A DNA stretch of 45,392 nt from Lachnospiraceae bacterium (GCA_022781395.1 JALETS010000075.1:1-45392), one strand, 5' to 3'. Shown: positions 1 through 9,366, counted from the first letter of the stretch. Numbers and translations are program-made. Notes: generated by a model from the sequence alone, not told the origin.

Positions 1-289
1 CTGCCTTGTCTTCTAAGGCGTTTGCGTCATTTTGGTCTATTTCGCCTTTCTCATTATAGGAGCTGTCATCGCCATTAGCATTGCCGCTGTTGTTACCGTT
101 ATTATTACCATTATTACAACCGTTATGGCTGCCAATGCTGATGCCATGGGTAAAAGGCGCTGCCAGAAGCCCCAGGCAGATACCCGCCAGAAGCAGCACT
201 GCTCCCAGCAAACAGAAATCAACCTTACTGAGTGTTACATCTCCCTCTAGAGCCTTACAAGTTCGCTCTTTCAATTCTGTGAATGTCAT
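1..289 (-). CDS. Partial CDS (runs off window start): membrane-anchored protein with Asn/Gly-rich low-complexity segment
   Basis: Minus-strand frame from ATG at 289 (preceded by GGAGGAAAATGAT) stays open to the window edge: MTFTELKERTCKALEGDVTLSKVDFCLLGAVLLLAGICLGLLAAPFTHGISIGSHNGCNNGNNNGNNSGNANGDD... One TM helix then N/G-rich stretch. Absent from the ORF track because it is truncated. Confidence 0.75.
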   Translation of the reverse strand, partial: MTFTELKERTCKALEGDVTLSKVDFCLLGAVLLLAGICLGLLAAPFTHGISIGSHNGCNNGNNNGNNSGNANGDDSSYNEKGEIDQNDANALEDKA

Positions 290-391
290 ATCATTTTCCT
301 CCCTTATTGTTTTCTTCTCTTTTTTCCTGCTCTCTTTCCTTGCGCGTATAAGCAGATTCGGAATGCTCAGCGTTCCTCATTCGCACATAAA

Positions 392-655
392 AGAAAATCC
401 TCTGCACTGCCATGACGGCAATGCAGAGGACGTATATACTACGCGGTTCCACCTCGCTTGTTCTGTGCGCCTTTGACGTCTTATCAGAACCTCTCATTAA
501 GCTGTAACGTAAGCCAACGGACCGGATTAGGGCCACTCGGAGTTAGTTTTCAAATGTTTCCGGTAAAGATGCTTTCAGCACACGGCATCTCTCTCTGATA
601 CGTTCCGCATTCTACTCTTCTCGTCAACGTGTTATGATTTATTTTCTAGACTCTA
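392..655 (-). ncRNA. T-box riboswitch leader with terminator
   Basis: Minus strand contains AGGTGGAACCGCG (442-454, T-box core), CAGAGAGAG (stem I AG-bulge-like) and GAGTGG upstream. A 13-bp terminator hairpin CCTCTGCATTGCC-gtcat-GGCAGTGCAGAGG (399-429) is followed by ATTTTCTTTT. Confidence 0.85.
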
Positions 656-660
656 CTCGT

Positions 661-689
661 ATTTTATGCCATATTATTTCAAAAGTAAA
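661..689 (-). promoter_or_regulatory. Sigma-A-like promoter for the T-box transcript
   Basis: TTTACT-N17-TAAAAT on the minus strand just upstream of the T-box leader. Confidence 0.5.
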
Positions 690-695
690 GTCTTT

Positions 696-1202
696 TTATA
701 CATTCTTGCCACAGCACTTCTTATATTTTTTACCGCTGCCGCATGGACAGGGATCATTCGGATAAATCTTCTTGTCCTTATGGATCGTAGTAGATTCCTT
801 CTGTTCCTTGTAAAGTCTCTTTCTAGTCTCCTCGTCGTAAATATCGTTCCACTCTTCCAGATTATATAACCAGTCTGCTCCTGCTGCCACCATATTCTTA
901 TACAGCAGTTCCTTGTCAAAGCCGAGATTTACTTTGGTATCCTCTTCCATCTCTTCGATAGGATTCTGTGTCTTTAAGCTGTCGTTGATCCCATCCAGGA
1001 ATCCTGTCATTGTCATAATATCAATATCAAATTTCTCAGCCAGTTCCTTAACGGTTCCTTCAACAACCTCATCGGGAGTTTTCAGAAGTTCTGCATATAT
1101 TTCCTTTTCTTTGAGAAAATAAGCAGACCAGAGTCTCTGCAGATCTCCCTTATTTGCTGTTTCGGAGTAGGCCATATCACGCCACTGTTTTAATAATGCC
1201 AT
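696..1202 (-). CDS. SEC-C metal-binding motif protein
   Basis: 168 aa ORF with C-terminal [23 protein letters not shown] motif; RBS AAGGTGG upstream. Confidence 0.9.
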   Translation of the reverse strand: MALLKQWRDMAYSETANKGDLQRLWSAYFLKEKEIYAELLKTPDEVVEGTVKELAEKFDIDIMTMTGFLDGINDSLKTQNPIEEMEEDTKVNLGFDKELLYKNMVAAGADWLYNLEEWNDIYDEETRKRLYKEQKESTTIHKDKKIYPNDPCPCGSGKKYKKCCGKNV

Positions 1203-1276
1203 TTCTAAATACCACCTTTTATCCTGTAATATTGCGATTAACCGATTTCGGCATTTTTATCGCAGTCGATAACTAA

Positions 1277-1307
1277 GTATATAACATTTTCTGTGAAAAG
1301 TAAATTT
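1277..1307 (-). promoter_or_regulatory. Sigma-A-like promoter of the SEC-C gene
   Basis: TTTACT-N17-TATACT on the minus strand upstream of 1202; coordinates approximate. Confidence 0.45.
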
Positions 1308-1415
1308 TTTTCATAAAAATGTATATCTTTTCTAAAGCCGTCCATACTACTAATAGTCAATGGACCCCCTCCTTTGATGATTACCAAAGAGAAATTAATA
1401 CTTATCCTCCCCTAT

Positions 1416-1459
1416 AGAAGCCTCCGGAAATGCTGCAACGCGATTTCGGGGGTTTCTCT
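1416..1459 (+). other. Long intergenic hairpin, terminator-like
   Basis: GAAGCCTCCGGAAATGC-TGCAAC-GCGATTTCGGGGGTTTC imperfect stem followed by TCTTATTTT; lies between divergent genes. Confidence 0.4.
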
Positions 1460-1475
1460 TATTTTGAACTTTTTA

Positions 1476-1504
1476 TTGACGTTTTCTGCAAACATTGCTA
1501 TGAT
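1476..1504 (+). promoter_or_regulatory. Sigma-A-like promoter
   Basis: TTGACG-N17-TATGAT upstream of the small membrane-protein gene at 1556. Confidence 0.65.
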
Positions 1505-1555
1505 AATCGTATTTTCTCTGTATATAAACAATGAATTACTTAAGCGAGGTATCCC

Positions 1556-1864
1556 ATGAATCAGACGATAAACAATTCTACCGATCAAAAGACCAGAAAG
1601 GAAAAGAAGACACCGAAGCAGATTGCGGCCATCATATGTATTATATTGCTCGCTGCCATGTATCTGTTTACTTTTGTCTCGGCATTCCTGAATTTCCCCG
1701 GTTGGGACAGGCTGTTTGCCGGATGTCTTCTTATGACGGTTGCCCTGCCAATCCTTCTGTGGATCTACATCTGGCTTTACGGCAAGTATACACAGAAGCA
1801 TACTATGGCATCCTTAGATATCATGCACAGTGACGAGGATTCCAATGAAAAAGAAGATGTGTGA
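1556..1864 (+). CDS. Small two-TM membrane protein, unknown function
   Basis: 102 aa ORF with promoter upstream and two hydrophobic helices (AAIICIILLAAMYLFTFVSAF; LLMTVALPILLWIYIWLYG). Confidence 0.7.
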   Translation: MNQTINNSTDQKTRKEKKTPKQIAAIICIILLAAMYLFTFVSAFLNFPGWDRLFAGCLLMTVALPILLWIYIWLYGKYTQKHTMASLDIMHSDEDSNEKEDV

Positions 1865-1888
1865 ATACTGCTATCAGCATCCACACAT
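1857..1888. terminator. Bidirectional terminator overlapping both convergent stop codons
   Basis: 14-bp stem ATGTGTGAATACTG-CTAT-CAGCATCCACACAT; minus-strand continuation is CTTCTTTTTC. Confidence 0.6.
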
Positions 1889-2467
1889 TTGTAAGAACAT
1901 TTCATGTATTCTATTATCTGCATCCAGTTCCGGATGGAAAGCAACTCCAAGCTGATTGCCACAACGCACTGCAACAATACGGCCATCAACCTCAGCCAGT
2001 ATCTCCACACGCTTCTCCCCGGACTGCACTACGGATTCAATATACGGTGCCCGGATAAACGTCATCGGCACCTTGCCAATTCCTTTTACTTCCTGTTCTG
2101 TATGGAAACTGCCCAGCTGCCTGCCATAGGCATTGCGCTGCACCCGCACCGGTAAAGTACCGAAATAGACATGTTCGTCATTGCTCAGTTCCTGTGCCAG
2201 CAGGATAAGTCCTGCACAGGTTCCGAACACCGGAAGGCCATTCTGAATCTTCTCCCGCAGAGGTTCAAACATCGATAGTTCCCGTAGCAGTTTTCCCTGC
2301 ACCGTACTCTCACCGCCAGGCAGAATCAACCCGTCAAAGTCCTGCTCCAGATCAGCCCGCTGACGAAGCTCGATACACTCTGCTCCTAACTTCTTCATTC
2401 TGTCAATATGCTCCGCAAAAGCTCCCTGTACAGCCAGTACCGCTATCTTCTTCCTGCTCATACTCAC
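1874..2467 (-). CDS. pdxT: Pyridoxal 5'-phosphate synthase glutaminase subunit PdxT
   Basis: [32 protein letters not shown] and AFHPEL motifs; adjacent to pdxS. Confidence 0.95.
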   Translation of the reverse strand: MSMSRKKIAVLAVQGAFAEHIDRMKKLGAECIELRQRADLEQDFDGLILPGGESTVQGKLLRELSMFEPLREKIQNGLPVFGTCAGLILLAQELSNDEHVYFGTLPVRVQRNAYGRQLGSFHTEQEVKGIGKVPMTFIRAPYIESVVQSGEKRVEILAEVDGRIVAVRCGNQLGVAFHPELDADNRIHEMFLQMCGC

Positions 2468-2524
2468 TCATCTCCTGACTGTCGCATCCTGTATTTTTGT
2501 GCGACAGAACACGTTCCGTTTTCT

Positions 2525-3400
2525 TTACTTGCCGCGTTCTGCCATCAAAATCTCTATTTCCTGCTCATTAATACCGACCATGGCTTCTCCCAGATCCTCG
2601 GAAAGCTCTGCAATCAATTTGCTGTCCTGATAGTTGGTAACAGCCTTAACGATCGCTGCCGCACGTTTCTTCGGATCACCGGACTTAAAGATACCGGAGC
2701 CTACAAACACACCTTCCGCTCCTAACTGCATCATCAATGCCGCATCTGCCGGAGTTGCCACACCGCCTGCCGCAAAGTTAACAACCGGAAGTCGTCCGTT
2801 ATCATGCACATATTCCACTAACTCATAGGGTACTGCCAGCTGTTTGGCCTCTTCAAACAGTTCATCCTTTCTCATGGAAGTGATCTTGGCAATCTCACTG
2901 TTCATCTTGCGCATATGGCGCACTGCCTGTACCACGTCACCTGTTCCCGGCTCACCCTTGGTACGGATCATGGATGCGCCTTCATTAATACGGCGCAGAG
3001 CCTCTCCCAGATCCTTGGCCCCACACACGAAAGGTACTTTGAAATCTCTCTTATTGATATGATAAACATCATCTGCCGGAGACAACACTTCACTCTCATC
3101 AATGTAATCAATCTCGATGGCTTCCAGTATCTGTGCCTCCACGAAATGACCGATACGGCACTTTGCCATAACCGGAATGGAAACTGTCTCCTGAATCCCT
3201 TTAATCATCTTCGGGTCACTCATTCTGGATACTCCGCCTGCCGCACGGATATCTGCCGGTATCCTCTCCAACGCCATAACTGCACAGGCACCTGCCTCCT
3301 CAGCGATTCTGGCCTGCTCAGGTGTGGTAACATCCATGATAACTCCACCCTTTAACATCTGTGCCAGCTGCTTATTCAATGCATATCTTTCTTCACTCAT
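2525..3400 (-). CDS. pdxS: Pyridoxal 5'-phosphate synthase lyase subunit PdxS
   Basis: 291 aa; [35 protein letters not shown]... is diagnostic of PdxS. Confidence 0.97.
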   Translation of the reverse strand: MSEERYALNKQLAQMLKGGVIMDVTTPEQARIAEEAGACAVMALERIPADIRAAGGVSRMSDPKMIKGIQETVSIPVMAKCRIGHFVEAQILEAIEIDYIDESEVLSPADDVYHINKRDFKVPFVCGAKDLGEALRRINEGASMIRTKGEPGTGDVVQAVRHMRKMNSEIAKITSMRKDELFEEAKQLAVPYELVEYVHDNGRLPVVNFAAGGVATPADAALMMQLGAEGVFVGSGIFKSGDPKKRAAAIVKAVTNYQDSKLIAELSEDLGEAMVGINEQEIEILMAERGK

Positions 3401-3512
3401 ATGTTCCCTCTTTTCCGAGGCTTATGCCTCTGTTTTCGCACTTATTTCCTATGTGTTTAGTAGGGATTATATATGCATTATGGTATTGTGAAAATATCCA
3501 GTTTTAAGTTTT

Positions 3513-4277
3513 TTAACCATGCCAGTTTGTTATCAGATCCTTCACCACTTCTCCGGCAATCATCAGACCAACCACCGAAGGCACAAAAGCCACACTTCCC
3601 GGAATCGCACGCCTCACCGTACATTTGCGCTGAGTACCCGGCGGGCAGATACAATGATTCTTACAGCTGTTCGATTCATCTATAACGGGTGTGATCGGCT
3701 CTTCCTCTGAGTAAACCACCTTAAGGTGTTTTACATTCCGTTTCTTTAATTCCCTTCGCATAACCTTGGCCAATGGGCAGACTTTGGTCTCATAGATATC
3801 TGCCACCCGGAAGGCACCGGCATCCAGCTTGTTACCGGCTCCCATACTGCTGATGATCGGTATATTCATTTCCTGTGCCTTCATCACAAGCGCAATCTTG
3901 GCCGTTACGGTATCCACCGCATCCACAATATAGTCATACTCCTCAAAAGGAAACCGATCGGCATTTTCCGGCAGGAAGAAACACTGGTGCACACGCACAT
4001 CCGCATCCGGATTGATATCATGGATACGTTCCTTCATCACATCTGTCTTGTATTGCCCCACCGTCTTACGGGTTGCAATGATCTGACGGTTTAAGTTCGT
4101 CAGACATACTTTATCGTCATCGATCAGATCAAAGGCTCCTACGCCGGTCCGGACCAAAGCCTCACAGACATAACCGCCCACGCCTCCGATGCCAAACACC
4201 GCCACACGGGATGCCTTCAGCTTCTCCAGGGCTTCCTTTCCGATTAAAATTTCTGTTCTGGAAAATTGATTCTGCAT
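3513..4277 (-). CDS. tcdA: tRNA threonylcarbamoyladenosine dehydratase (TcdA/CsdL-like, ThiF/E1 fold)
   Basis: FGIGGVGGYVCEALVRTGVGAFDLIDDDKVCLTNLNRQ nucleotide-binding motif. Start moved to MQNQFSRTEIL (4277), giving a TAATG overlap with the upstream HAD gene. Confidence 0.88.
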   Translation of the reverse strand: MQNQFSRTEILIGKEALEKLKASRVAVFGIGGVGGYVCEALVRTGVGAFDLIDDDKVCLTNLNRQIIATRKTVGQYKTDVMKERIHDINPDADVRVHQCFFLPENADRFPFEEYDYIVDAVDTVTAKIALVMKAQEMNIPIISSMGAGNKLDAGAFRVADIYETKVCPLAKVMRRELKKRNVKHLKVVYSEEEPITPVIDESNSCKNHCICPPGTQRKCTVRRAIPGSVAFVPSVVGLMIAGEVVKDLITNWHG

Positions 4278-4882
4278 TATGCATTGACCCCCATCGCCCG
4301 CAGTTCTTCTATGGCCTGCGCCTGCGTCCGGAAGTGTATGGTATGAATGCCAAACTTCTCTGCCCCTTCCAGGTTGCACGGCGTATCATCCATAAAAACA
4401 CATTCCTCCGGCTTCAGATCATACCTGTCGATCAAAAGCTGATAAATCTCAGGCATGGGCTTGATCACCTTATCCTGATAGGACAGGATACCGCCATCCA
4501 TATACGGCAGGAAATCCAATGCTTGGGCACATTCCGTCTCTGCTTTACGGGAAAAGTTAGACAGATACAGACAGCGATAGCCTTTGTTCTTCAATTCTTT
4601 GATCCAGGGTATCGCATAGTCATTACGTCTTACAATGGTTTTCACATCAGTAAGCACTTTATGGATATCTGATGCAATTTCCGGGTCATTACTGATAAAA
4701 GCGTCTTCAATCTCCTGATCAGACATAAGTCCCCTGTCATATTCGTTCCACTGGGGACTCATAATCGTAGCTGCCGCAAGCCGTTCTATCATTGCATCAT
4801 CATAGCCAAAGCTTGCAAAATGCTCTCTCCATGTAAAATCAGCAAGTACATTTCCGATATCAAATATAATCGTTGTAATCAT
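4277..4882 (-). CDS. HAD-superfamily (HAD-IA-like) hydrolase
   Basis: FDIGNVLADF motif I, LYLSNFS motif II, ECVFMDDTPCNLEGAEKFG motif IV. Confidence 0.9.
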   Translation of the reverse strand: MITTIIFDIGNVLADFTWREHFASFGYDDAMIERLAAATIMSPQWNEYDRGLMSDQEIEDAFISNDPEIASDIHKVLTDVKTIVRRNDYAIPWIKELKNKGYRCLYLSNFSRKAETECAQALDFLPYMDGGILSYQDKVIKPMPEIYQLLIDRYDLKPEECVFMDDTPCNLEGAEKFGIHTIHFRTQAQAIEELRAMGVNA

Positions 4883-4897
4883 AATGAGTCTCCTTTC

Positions 4898-4915
4898 GGT
4901 TTACATAATTTGTAT
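4898..4915 (-). promoter_or_regulatory. Recurrent motif ATACAAATTATGTAAACC
   Basis: Identical 18-mer at 25165-25182. Lies just upstream of the SD of the HAD gene; a second ATTATGTAAAC core is at 4931-4941. Confidence 0.5.
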
Positions 4916-4930
4916 CGTGCAATCTTTTAA

Positions 4931-4941
4931 GTTTACATAAT
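4931..4941 (-). promoter_or_regulatory. Recurrent motif ATTATGTAAAC
   Basis: Same 11-mer as at 4898-4915, 14523, 14549 and 25165. Confidence 0.5.
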
Positions 4942-4970
4942 ATTGGCAATATGAAAACATCTGCTAAAAC

Positions 4971-5864
4971 TCAGTTGACATCCTCATATACAAGTTCCAG
5001 CAGATTCTGTGCAGCTGCCGATATCGGATTTTTGCCATCTGTTACTACACAAAAATGCCGTTTCGGAATGATCTGGTTAAACCGCAGTTCAAACAGTTGC
5101 CCTGAATCCAGATATTCCCTTGCAAAATCCCTCACAACGCATCCCACACCCAGATTGCGCAGTGTAAACTGAACAATCATATCACTGGTTGCCAGTTCAA
5201 ATTCCGGTTTGATTTCCACATGATTCTGCCGAAGAAAGTTGTCAATATAGCTTCTGCTGCTGGTTTCTCCTTCCAGACAGATGATGGGCATATGTTCTAA
5301 CTCCTGCAGATCCAACATCCTGTTTTTATAAGGAATAAACTTCCTGCCCGCTACGAATACATCCTCAATTTCTCTCACTACAATCGCCTGTATCTCATCA
5401 CCGGCATCAAAGGGCGTACTGACAACCCCAAAGTCAATGATCCCTTCCCGCAGGTTGCGAAGTGTTTCCGGTGTGGGTGCATTGGTTACCACCACCTTAA
5501 TTCCGGGATACTTCTCATGGAACCGTTCCAGATGAGGTAACAGATAATATTGCAGTGTCATATCGCTGGCGCCGATATGGATTTCTCCCAGATCCAGATT
5601 CAACATCTGCCGCACTTTCTGTTCGCCCAGCATAATCTGTTCGTAGCCCTTAGCCACATAGCCATACAGCATTTCACCCTCTTTAGTCAGTCTTACACCC
5701 TTGGATGCCCTTGTAAAAAGCTTAACCCCAAGAGATGCTTCCAATTGTCTGACAGACTGGCTGACCGCCGGCTGGGAAATGGCAAGTTCCCCCGCCGCTG
5801 CCGTCAGGCTTTTATGCTTTGCCACGTAATAGAATACTTTATAATATTCCAGATTGTTGATCAT
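4971..5864 (-). CDS. LysR-family transcriptional regulator
   Basis: N-terminal HTH: YYVAKHKSLTAAAGELAISQPAVSQSVRQLEASLGVKLFTRASKGVRLTKEGE. Confidence 0.95.
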   Translation of the reverse strand: MINNLEYYKVFYYVAKHKSLTAAAGELAISQPAVSQSVRQLEASLGVKLFTRASKGVRLTKEGEMLYGYVAKGYEQIMLGEQKVRQMLNLDLGEIHIGASDMTLQYYLLPHLERFHEKYPGIKVVVTNAPTPETLRNLREGIIDFGVVSTPFDAGDEIQAIVVREIEDVFVAGRKFIPYKNRMLDLQELEHMPIICLEGETSSRSYIDNFLRQNHVEIKPEFELATSDMIVQFTLRNLGVGCVVRDFAREYLDSGQLFELRFNQIIPKRHFCVVTDGKNPISAAAQNLLELVYEDVN

Positions 5865-5955
5865 ATCTTCCTGTTTTCCTTATCTGACTTCACTTTACAC
5901 TATTACTTTCCTTACTTACCCTAGCTTATTATAATTTTATTGACGGAAAATAGCA

Positions 5956-6001
5956 AATGCTGATAACCTCCATGAAATACATCATACAGCTTACCAGCAT
6001 T
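5956..6001 (-). terminator. Stem-loop 3' of purA, possible terminator
   Basis: AATGCTGGTAA...TTATCAGCATT 11-bp stem on the minus strand with only a weak T-rich tail. Confidence 0.4.
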
Positions 6002-6091
6002 CTTATCACTTTCTCAATTCTTATATTCTTATCCGACATCATCACCTGTAAGAATTGCTTCCACTTTTAAATCCTTGCTATGTTATGTCAA

Positions 6092-7384
6092 CTATTTGCT
6101 CAGTGGACTCTCACGATAGATAATATCACTTCTGCCCGGACCATTGGATACCATTGTAATCGGATAGCCAATTTGTTCCTCAATAAACTCTACATATTTA
6201 CGGCAGTTCTCCGGCAGATCTTCATACTTCTTAATGCCGCGGATGTCACATTTCCAGCCCGGCATCGTCTTTAATACCGGCTTTGCCTTTTCAAGCTTAT
6301 GTGTAACAGGGAAATCCGTAGTAACCTCTCCGTCTACTTCATACCCTACACAGACCGGAATCTCATCCAGATAGCCCAGCACATCCAGTACGGTAAAGGC
6401 AACATCTGTAGTACCCTGCAATCTGCAGCCATATTTGGATGCTACACAGTCAAACCATCCCATACGGCGCGGACGACCTGTGGTAGCACCAAACTCACCG
6501 CCGTCACCGCCTCGTCTTCTCAGTTCATCCGCCTCATCTCCAAAAATCTCGGATACGAAAGCACCTGCTCCGACTGCGGAAGAATATGCCTTACATACTG
6601 TCACGATCTGCTTGATCTCATAGGGCGGGATACCTGCTCCGATAGCACCATAAGCAGCCAGTGTAGAGGAAGAAGTAACCATCGGATAAATACCGTGGTC
6701 AGGATCTTTCAACGTACCAAGCTGTCCCTCAAACAGAATTGTCTTACCATCCTTGATTGCCTGATCCAGATAAGAAGACACATCACAGACATAAGGAGCG
6801 ACCATCTCTTTATATTCATGCAGAGTTGCCAGTAGCTCCTCCGGTACGATCAACGGCTTATGATATAAATGCTCCAAAAGAACATTCTTGGTCTCGCAGA
6901 TTCTCTCTACTTTCTCTTTCAACAGCTCCTCATCAAACAGCTCACTGACCTGAAAGCCGATTTTTGCATATTTATCGGAATAAAAAGGTGCGATACCTGA
7001 TTTGGAGGAACCAAAGGATTTACCTCCCAATCTCTCCTCTTCATACTGGTCAAATAAAATATGATAAGGCATTACCATCTGACATCTGTCTGAAACAAGA
7101 ATCTTCGGCATCGGCACATCTCTGTCCGTAATGGACTTAATCTCATTGAAAAGTATCGGGATATTAAGTGCCACACCATTTCCGATAATGCTGGTTGTAT
7201 GATTGTAAAATACCCCGGAAGGTAATGTATGAAGCGCAAATTTGCCATAATCGTTCACAATTGTGTGACCTGCATTTGCACCACCCTGAAAACGTACGAT
7301 AATATCGGCCTTTTCTGCCAGCATATCCGTAATCTTACCTTTACCTTCATCGCCCCAGTTAGCACCTACTACTGCTTTAACCAT
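6092..7384 (-). CDS. purA: Adenylosuccinate synthetase
   Basis: VVGANWGDEGKGKITD and GGANAGHTIV motifs. Start chosen at MVKAVVGANWG (7384) rather than the longest ORF start at 7396. Confidence 0.96.
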   Translation of the reverse strand: MVKAVVGANWGDEGKGKITDMLAEKADIIVRFQGGANAGHTIVNDYGKFALHTLPSGVFYNHTTSIIGNGVALNIPILFNEIKSITDRDVPMPKILVSDRCQMVMPYHILFDQYEEERLGGKSFGSSKSGIAPFYSDKYAKIGFQVSELFDEELLKEKVERICETKNVLLEHLYHKPLIVPEELLATLHEYKEMVAPYVCDVSSYLDQAIKDGKTILFEGQLGTLKDPDHGIYPMVTSSSTLAAYGAIGAGIPPYEIKQIVTVCKAYSSAVGAGAFVSEIFGDEADELRRRGGDGGEFGATTGRPRRMGWFDCVASKYGCRLQGTTDVAFTVLDVLGYLDEIPVCVGYEVDGEVTTDFPVTHKLEKAKPVLKTMPGWKCDIRGIKKYEDLPENCRKYVEFIEEQIGYPITMVSNGPGRSDIIYRESPLSK

Positions 7385-7445
7385 ATCAATTACCATCCCT
7401 TTCTCTCAACCTGAAAATTTGTATATAAGCTTATGTGCGCAAAAA

Positions 7446-7470
7446 AGATGGGTCTGTAAAAAACCCATCT
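7446..7470 (-). terminator. Rho-independent terminator of rarA
   Basis: Minus strand AGATGGGT-tttttacag-ACCCATCT followed by TTTTTT. Confidence 0.75.
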
Positions 7471-7549
7471 CTGTTTCTTACTTTATGATTATAATATAAC
7501 TTTTATCATAAGTAAAATCAATATTTATTATATATGTCATAATCTTATA

Positions 7550-8872
7550 TTATACCTCATGCTCCTTTTTCCATGTAAGGACCGCCTCCAGATGCTCCTT
7601 AACCAGTTTTTCCTCTCCTTCTCCGGTAGGATAATAATATCTGGTGCCCCGCATGGATTCCGGCAGACATTCCATATTGGTCAGCTTCTCGTCCGCGTTA
7701 TGCGCATACTGATATCCCTTGCCATATTGCAGCTCCTCCATCAGCTTCGTAGGGGCATTGCGAAGCTGCAGCGGTACCGGCTCCGCATTATGTTCCTTCA
7801 CATCTGCCTTACACTGCTCGCAGGCCATATATAGCGCATTTGACTTGGGCGCCATGGCAAGATAGGTTACCGCATGGGTCAGATGGATATCACACTCCGG
7901 CATCCCCAGGAAATGACAAGCCTGGTAAGCTGCCACTGCCACCTGCAACGCATGAGAATCTGCCATACCGATATCCTCACTGGCAAACCGGATCAGTCTT
8001 CTGGCAATGTAAAGCGGATTCTCGCCACCCTCCAGCATCCGGCACATCCAGTAGATTGCCGCATCCGGGTCGCTGTTGCGCATGGATTTGTGCAAAGCAG
8101 AAATCAGATTATAGTGCTCCTCTCCAGCTTTATCATAAAGAAGAGATTTACGGCTGATACACTGTGCCATGTCCTCTTGAGTCACACGAACACGGCCCTC
8201 CGGAGTCATTTCTCCGTTCAACACGATCATCTCCAATGTATTTAAAGCGCTTCTGGCATCCCCGTTTGCAAACGCCGCGACAGCCTGTAACTGTGAATCC
8301 GTAATCTCGACATCCATGTTGCCGAAACCTGAAGGACTTTGCAGCGCATGCTTCAAAAGCTTTACCAGATCCTGCTCCTCCAGCGCTTTCAGTACAAATA
8401 CCTTACATCTGGATAAAAGAGCGCTATTGATCTCAAAAGACGGATTCTCTGTAGTTGCTCCGATTAGAATAATGCTTCCCTTCTCCACAAAGGGCAGAAA
8501 CGCATCCTGCTGTGCCTTATTAAATCTGTGAATCTCATCCACAAACACGATTGTCTTCGTGCCGTACTGGCGATTCGCCTCAGCCTGTTCCATAACCGTG
8601 CGGATTTCTTTGATACCGCTTGTCACCGCTGAGAAATCTATAAAAGCAGCTTTCGTCCGGTTTGCAATAATCCGCGCCAATGTAGTTTTCCCTACTCCGG
8701 GCGGTCCCCAGAAGATCATGGAAGAGATCTGGTCACTCTCAATCAGGCGTCTGAGCACCTTGCCCTGCCCCAGCAGATGAGTCTGTCCTACATATTCTTC
8801 TAAAGTCTGCGGTCTTAATTTCGCTGCTAACGGCTGCGGCATTTCCCGCTCAAATAAAGATATCTGCTCCAT
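7550..8872 (-). CDS. rarA: Replication-associated recombination protein A (MgsA/RarA AAA+ ATPase)
   Basis: FWGPPGVGKTTLARIIA Walker A, IVFVDEIHRFNKAQQD Walker B. Confidence 0.95.
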   Translation of the reverse strand: MEQISLFEREMPQPLAAKLRPQTLEEYVGQTHLLGQGKVLRRLIESDQISSMIFWGPPGVGKTTLARIIANRTKAAFIDFSAVTSGIKEIRTVMEQAEANRQYGTKTIVFVDEIHRFNKAQQDAFLPFVEKGSIILIGATTENPSFEINSALLSRCKVFVLKALEEQDLVKLLKHALQSPSGFGNMDVEITDSQLQAVAAFANGDARSALNTLEMIVLNGEMTPEGRVRVTQEDMAQCISRKSLLYDKAGEEHYNLISALHKSMRNSDPDAAIYWMCRMLEGGENPLYIARRLIRFASEDIGMADSHALQVAVAAYQACHFLGMPECDIHLTHAVTYLAMAPKSNALYMACEQCKADVKEHNAEPVPLQLRNAPTKLMEELQYGKGYQYAHNADEKLTNMECLPESMRGTRYYYPTGEGEEKLVKEHLEAVLTWKKEHEV

Positions 8873-8987
8873 AGTCCTTTTCTCTTCTGCTATCCCTTTC
8901 CTGCTATCACTCTCTTCAGTTCTCTGCTTAGTATACTTCTTGCATTCAAAAACTTCCAGTCATCTGATTCTATTCTTAAGTGTTCTC

Positions 8988-9359
8988 TCATTTTAACGGA
9001 CAGGATATCTGAAACATCTCCTCACAGACATGATGCAGAAGCTGCGCCTGTGCCGTGTCTGCCAGCTTATAGTAGACCTCCTTGCCCTCTCTGCGGCTTA
9101 CAATCAGTCCACTTCCCCGTAACAGCTTCAGATGATGCGAAACCGCCGGATCGCTCATCTCCATAGCTGCAGCAATATTGCTGACACATTCCTCGCAATG
9201 ACATAACAGCCACAGAATCCGCAGTCTGGTACCGTCACTGATCTGTTTGAAAATTTCCGCCACCTGCGCACATTCTTCCTGCGTTGGCAGCTTGTCTAAT
9301 ATTTTCTCTATCTCCTGCCCGTGGTCATGGGGCATCGTAATCTGAGCCATATGATTCAT
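8988..9359 (-). CDS. ArsR/SmtB-family metalloregulator
   Basis: ISDGTRLRILWLLCHCEECVSNIAAAMEMSDPAVSHHLKLLRGSGLIVSRREGKEVYYKL; follows the metal ATPase gene. Confidence 0.93.
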   Translation of the reverse strand: MNHMAQITMPHDHGQEIEKILDKLPTQEECAQVAEIFKQISDGTRLRILWLLCHCEECVSNIAAAMEMSDPAVSHHLKLLRGSGLIVSRREGKEVYYKLADTAQAQLLHHVCEEMFQISCPLK

Positions 9360-9366
9360 CCCTCAT

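Noticed and set aside
81-222. Imperfect triplet-like repeat (gttattaccgttattattaccatt...)
   Set aside because: Explained by the Asn/Gly-rich coding segment on the minus strand; not an independent repeat or CRISPR.
291-536. 81-aa minus-strand ORF
   Set aside because: Overlaps the T-box core and terminator; fortuitous frame in a structured leader.
1374-1559. 61-aa plus-strand ORF upstream of the small membrane protein
   Set aside because: Contains the hairpin and the promoter of the next gene; no SD before its ATG.
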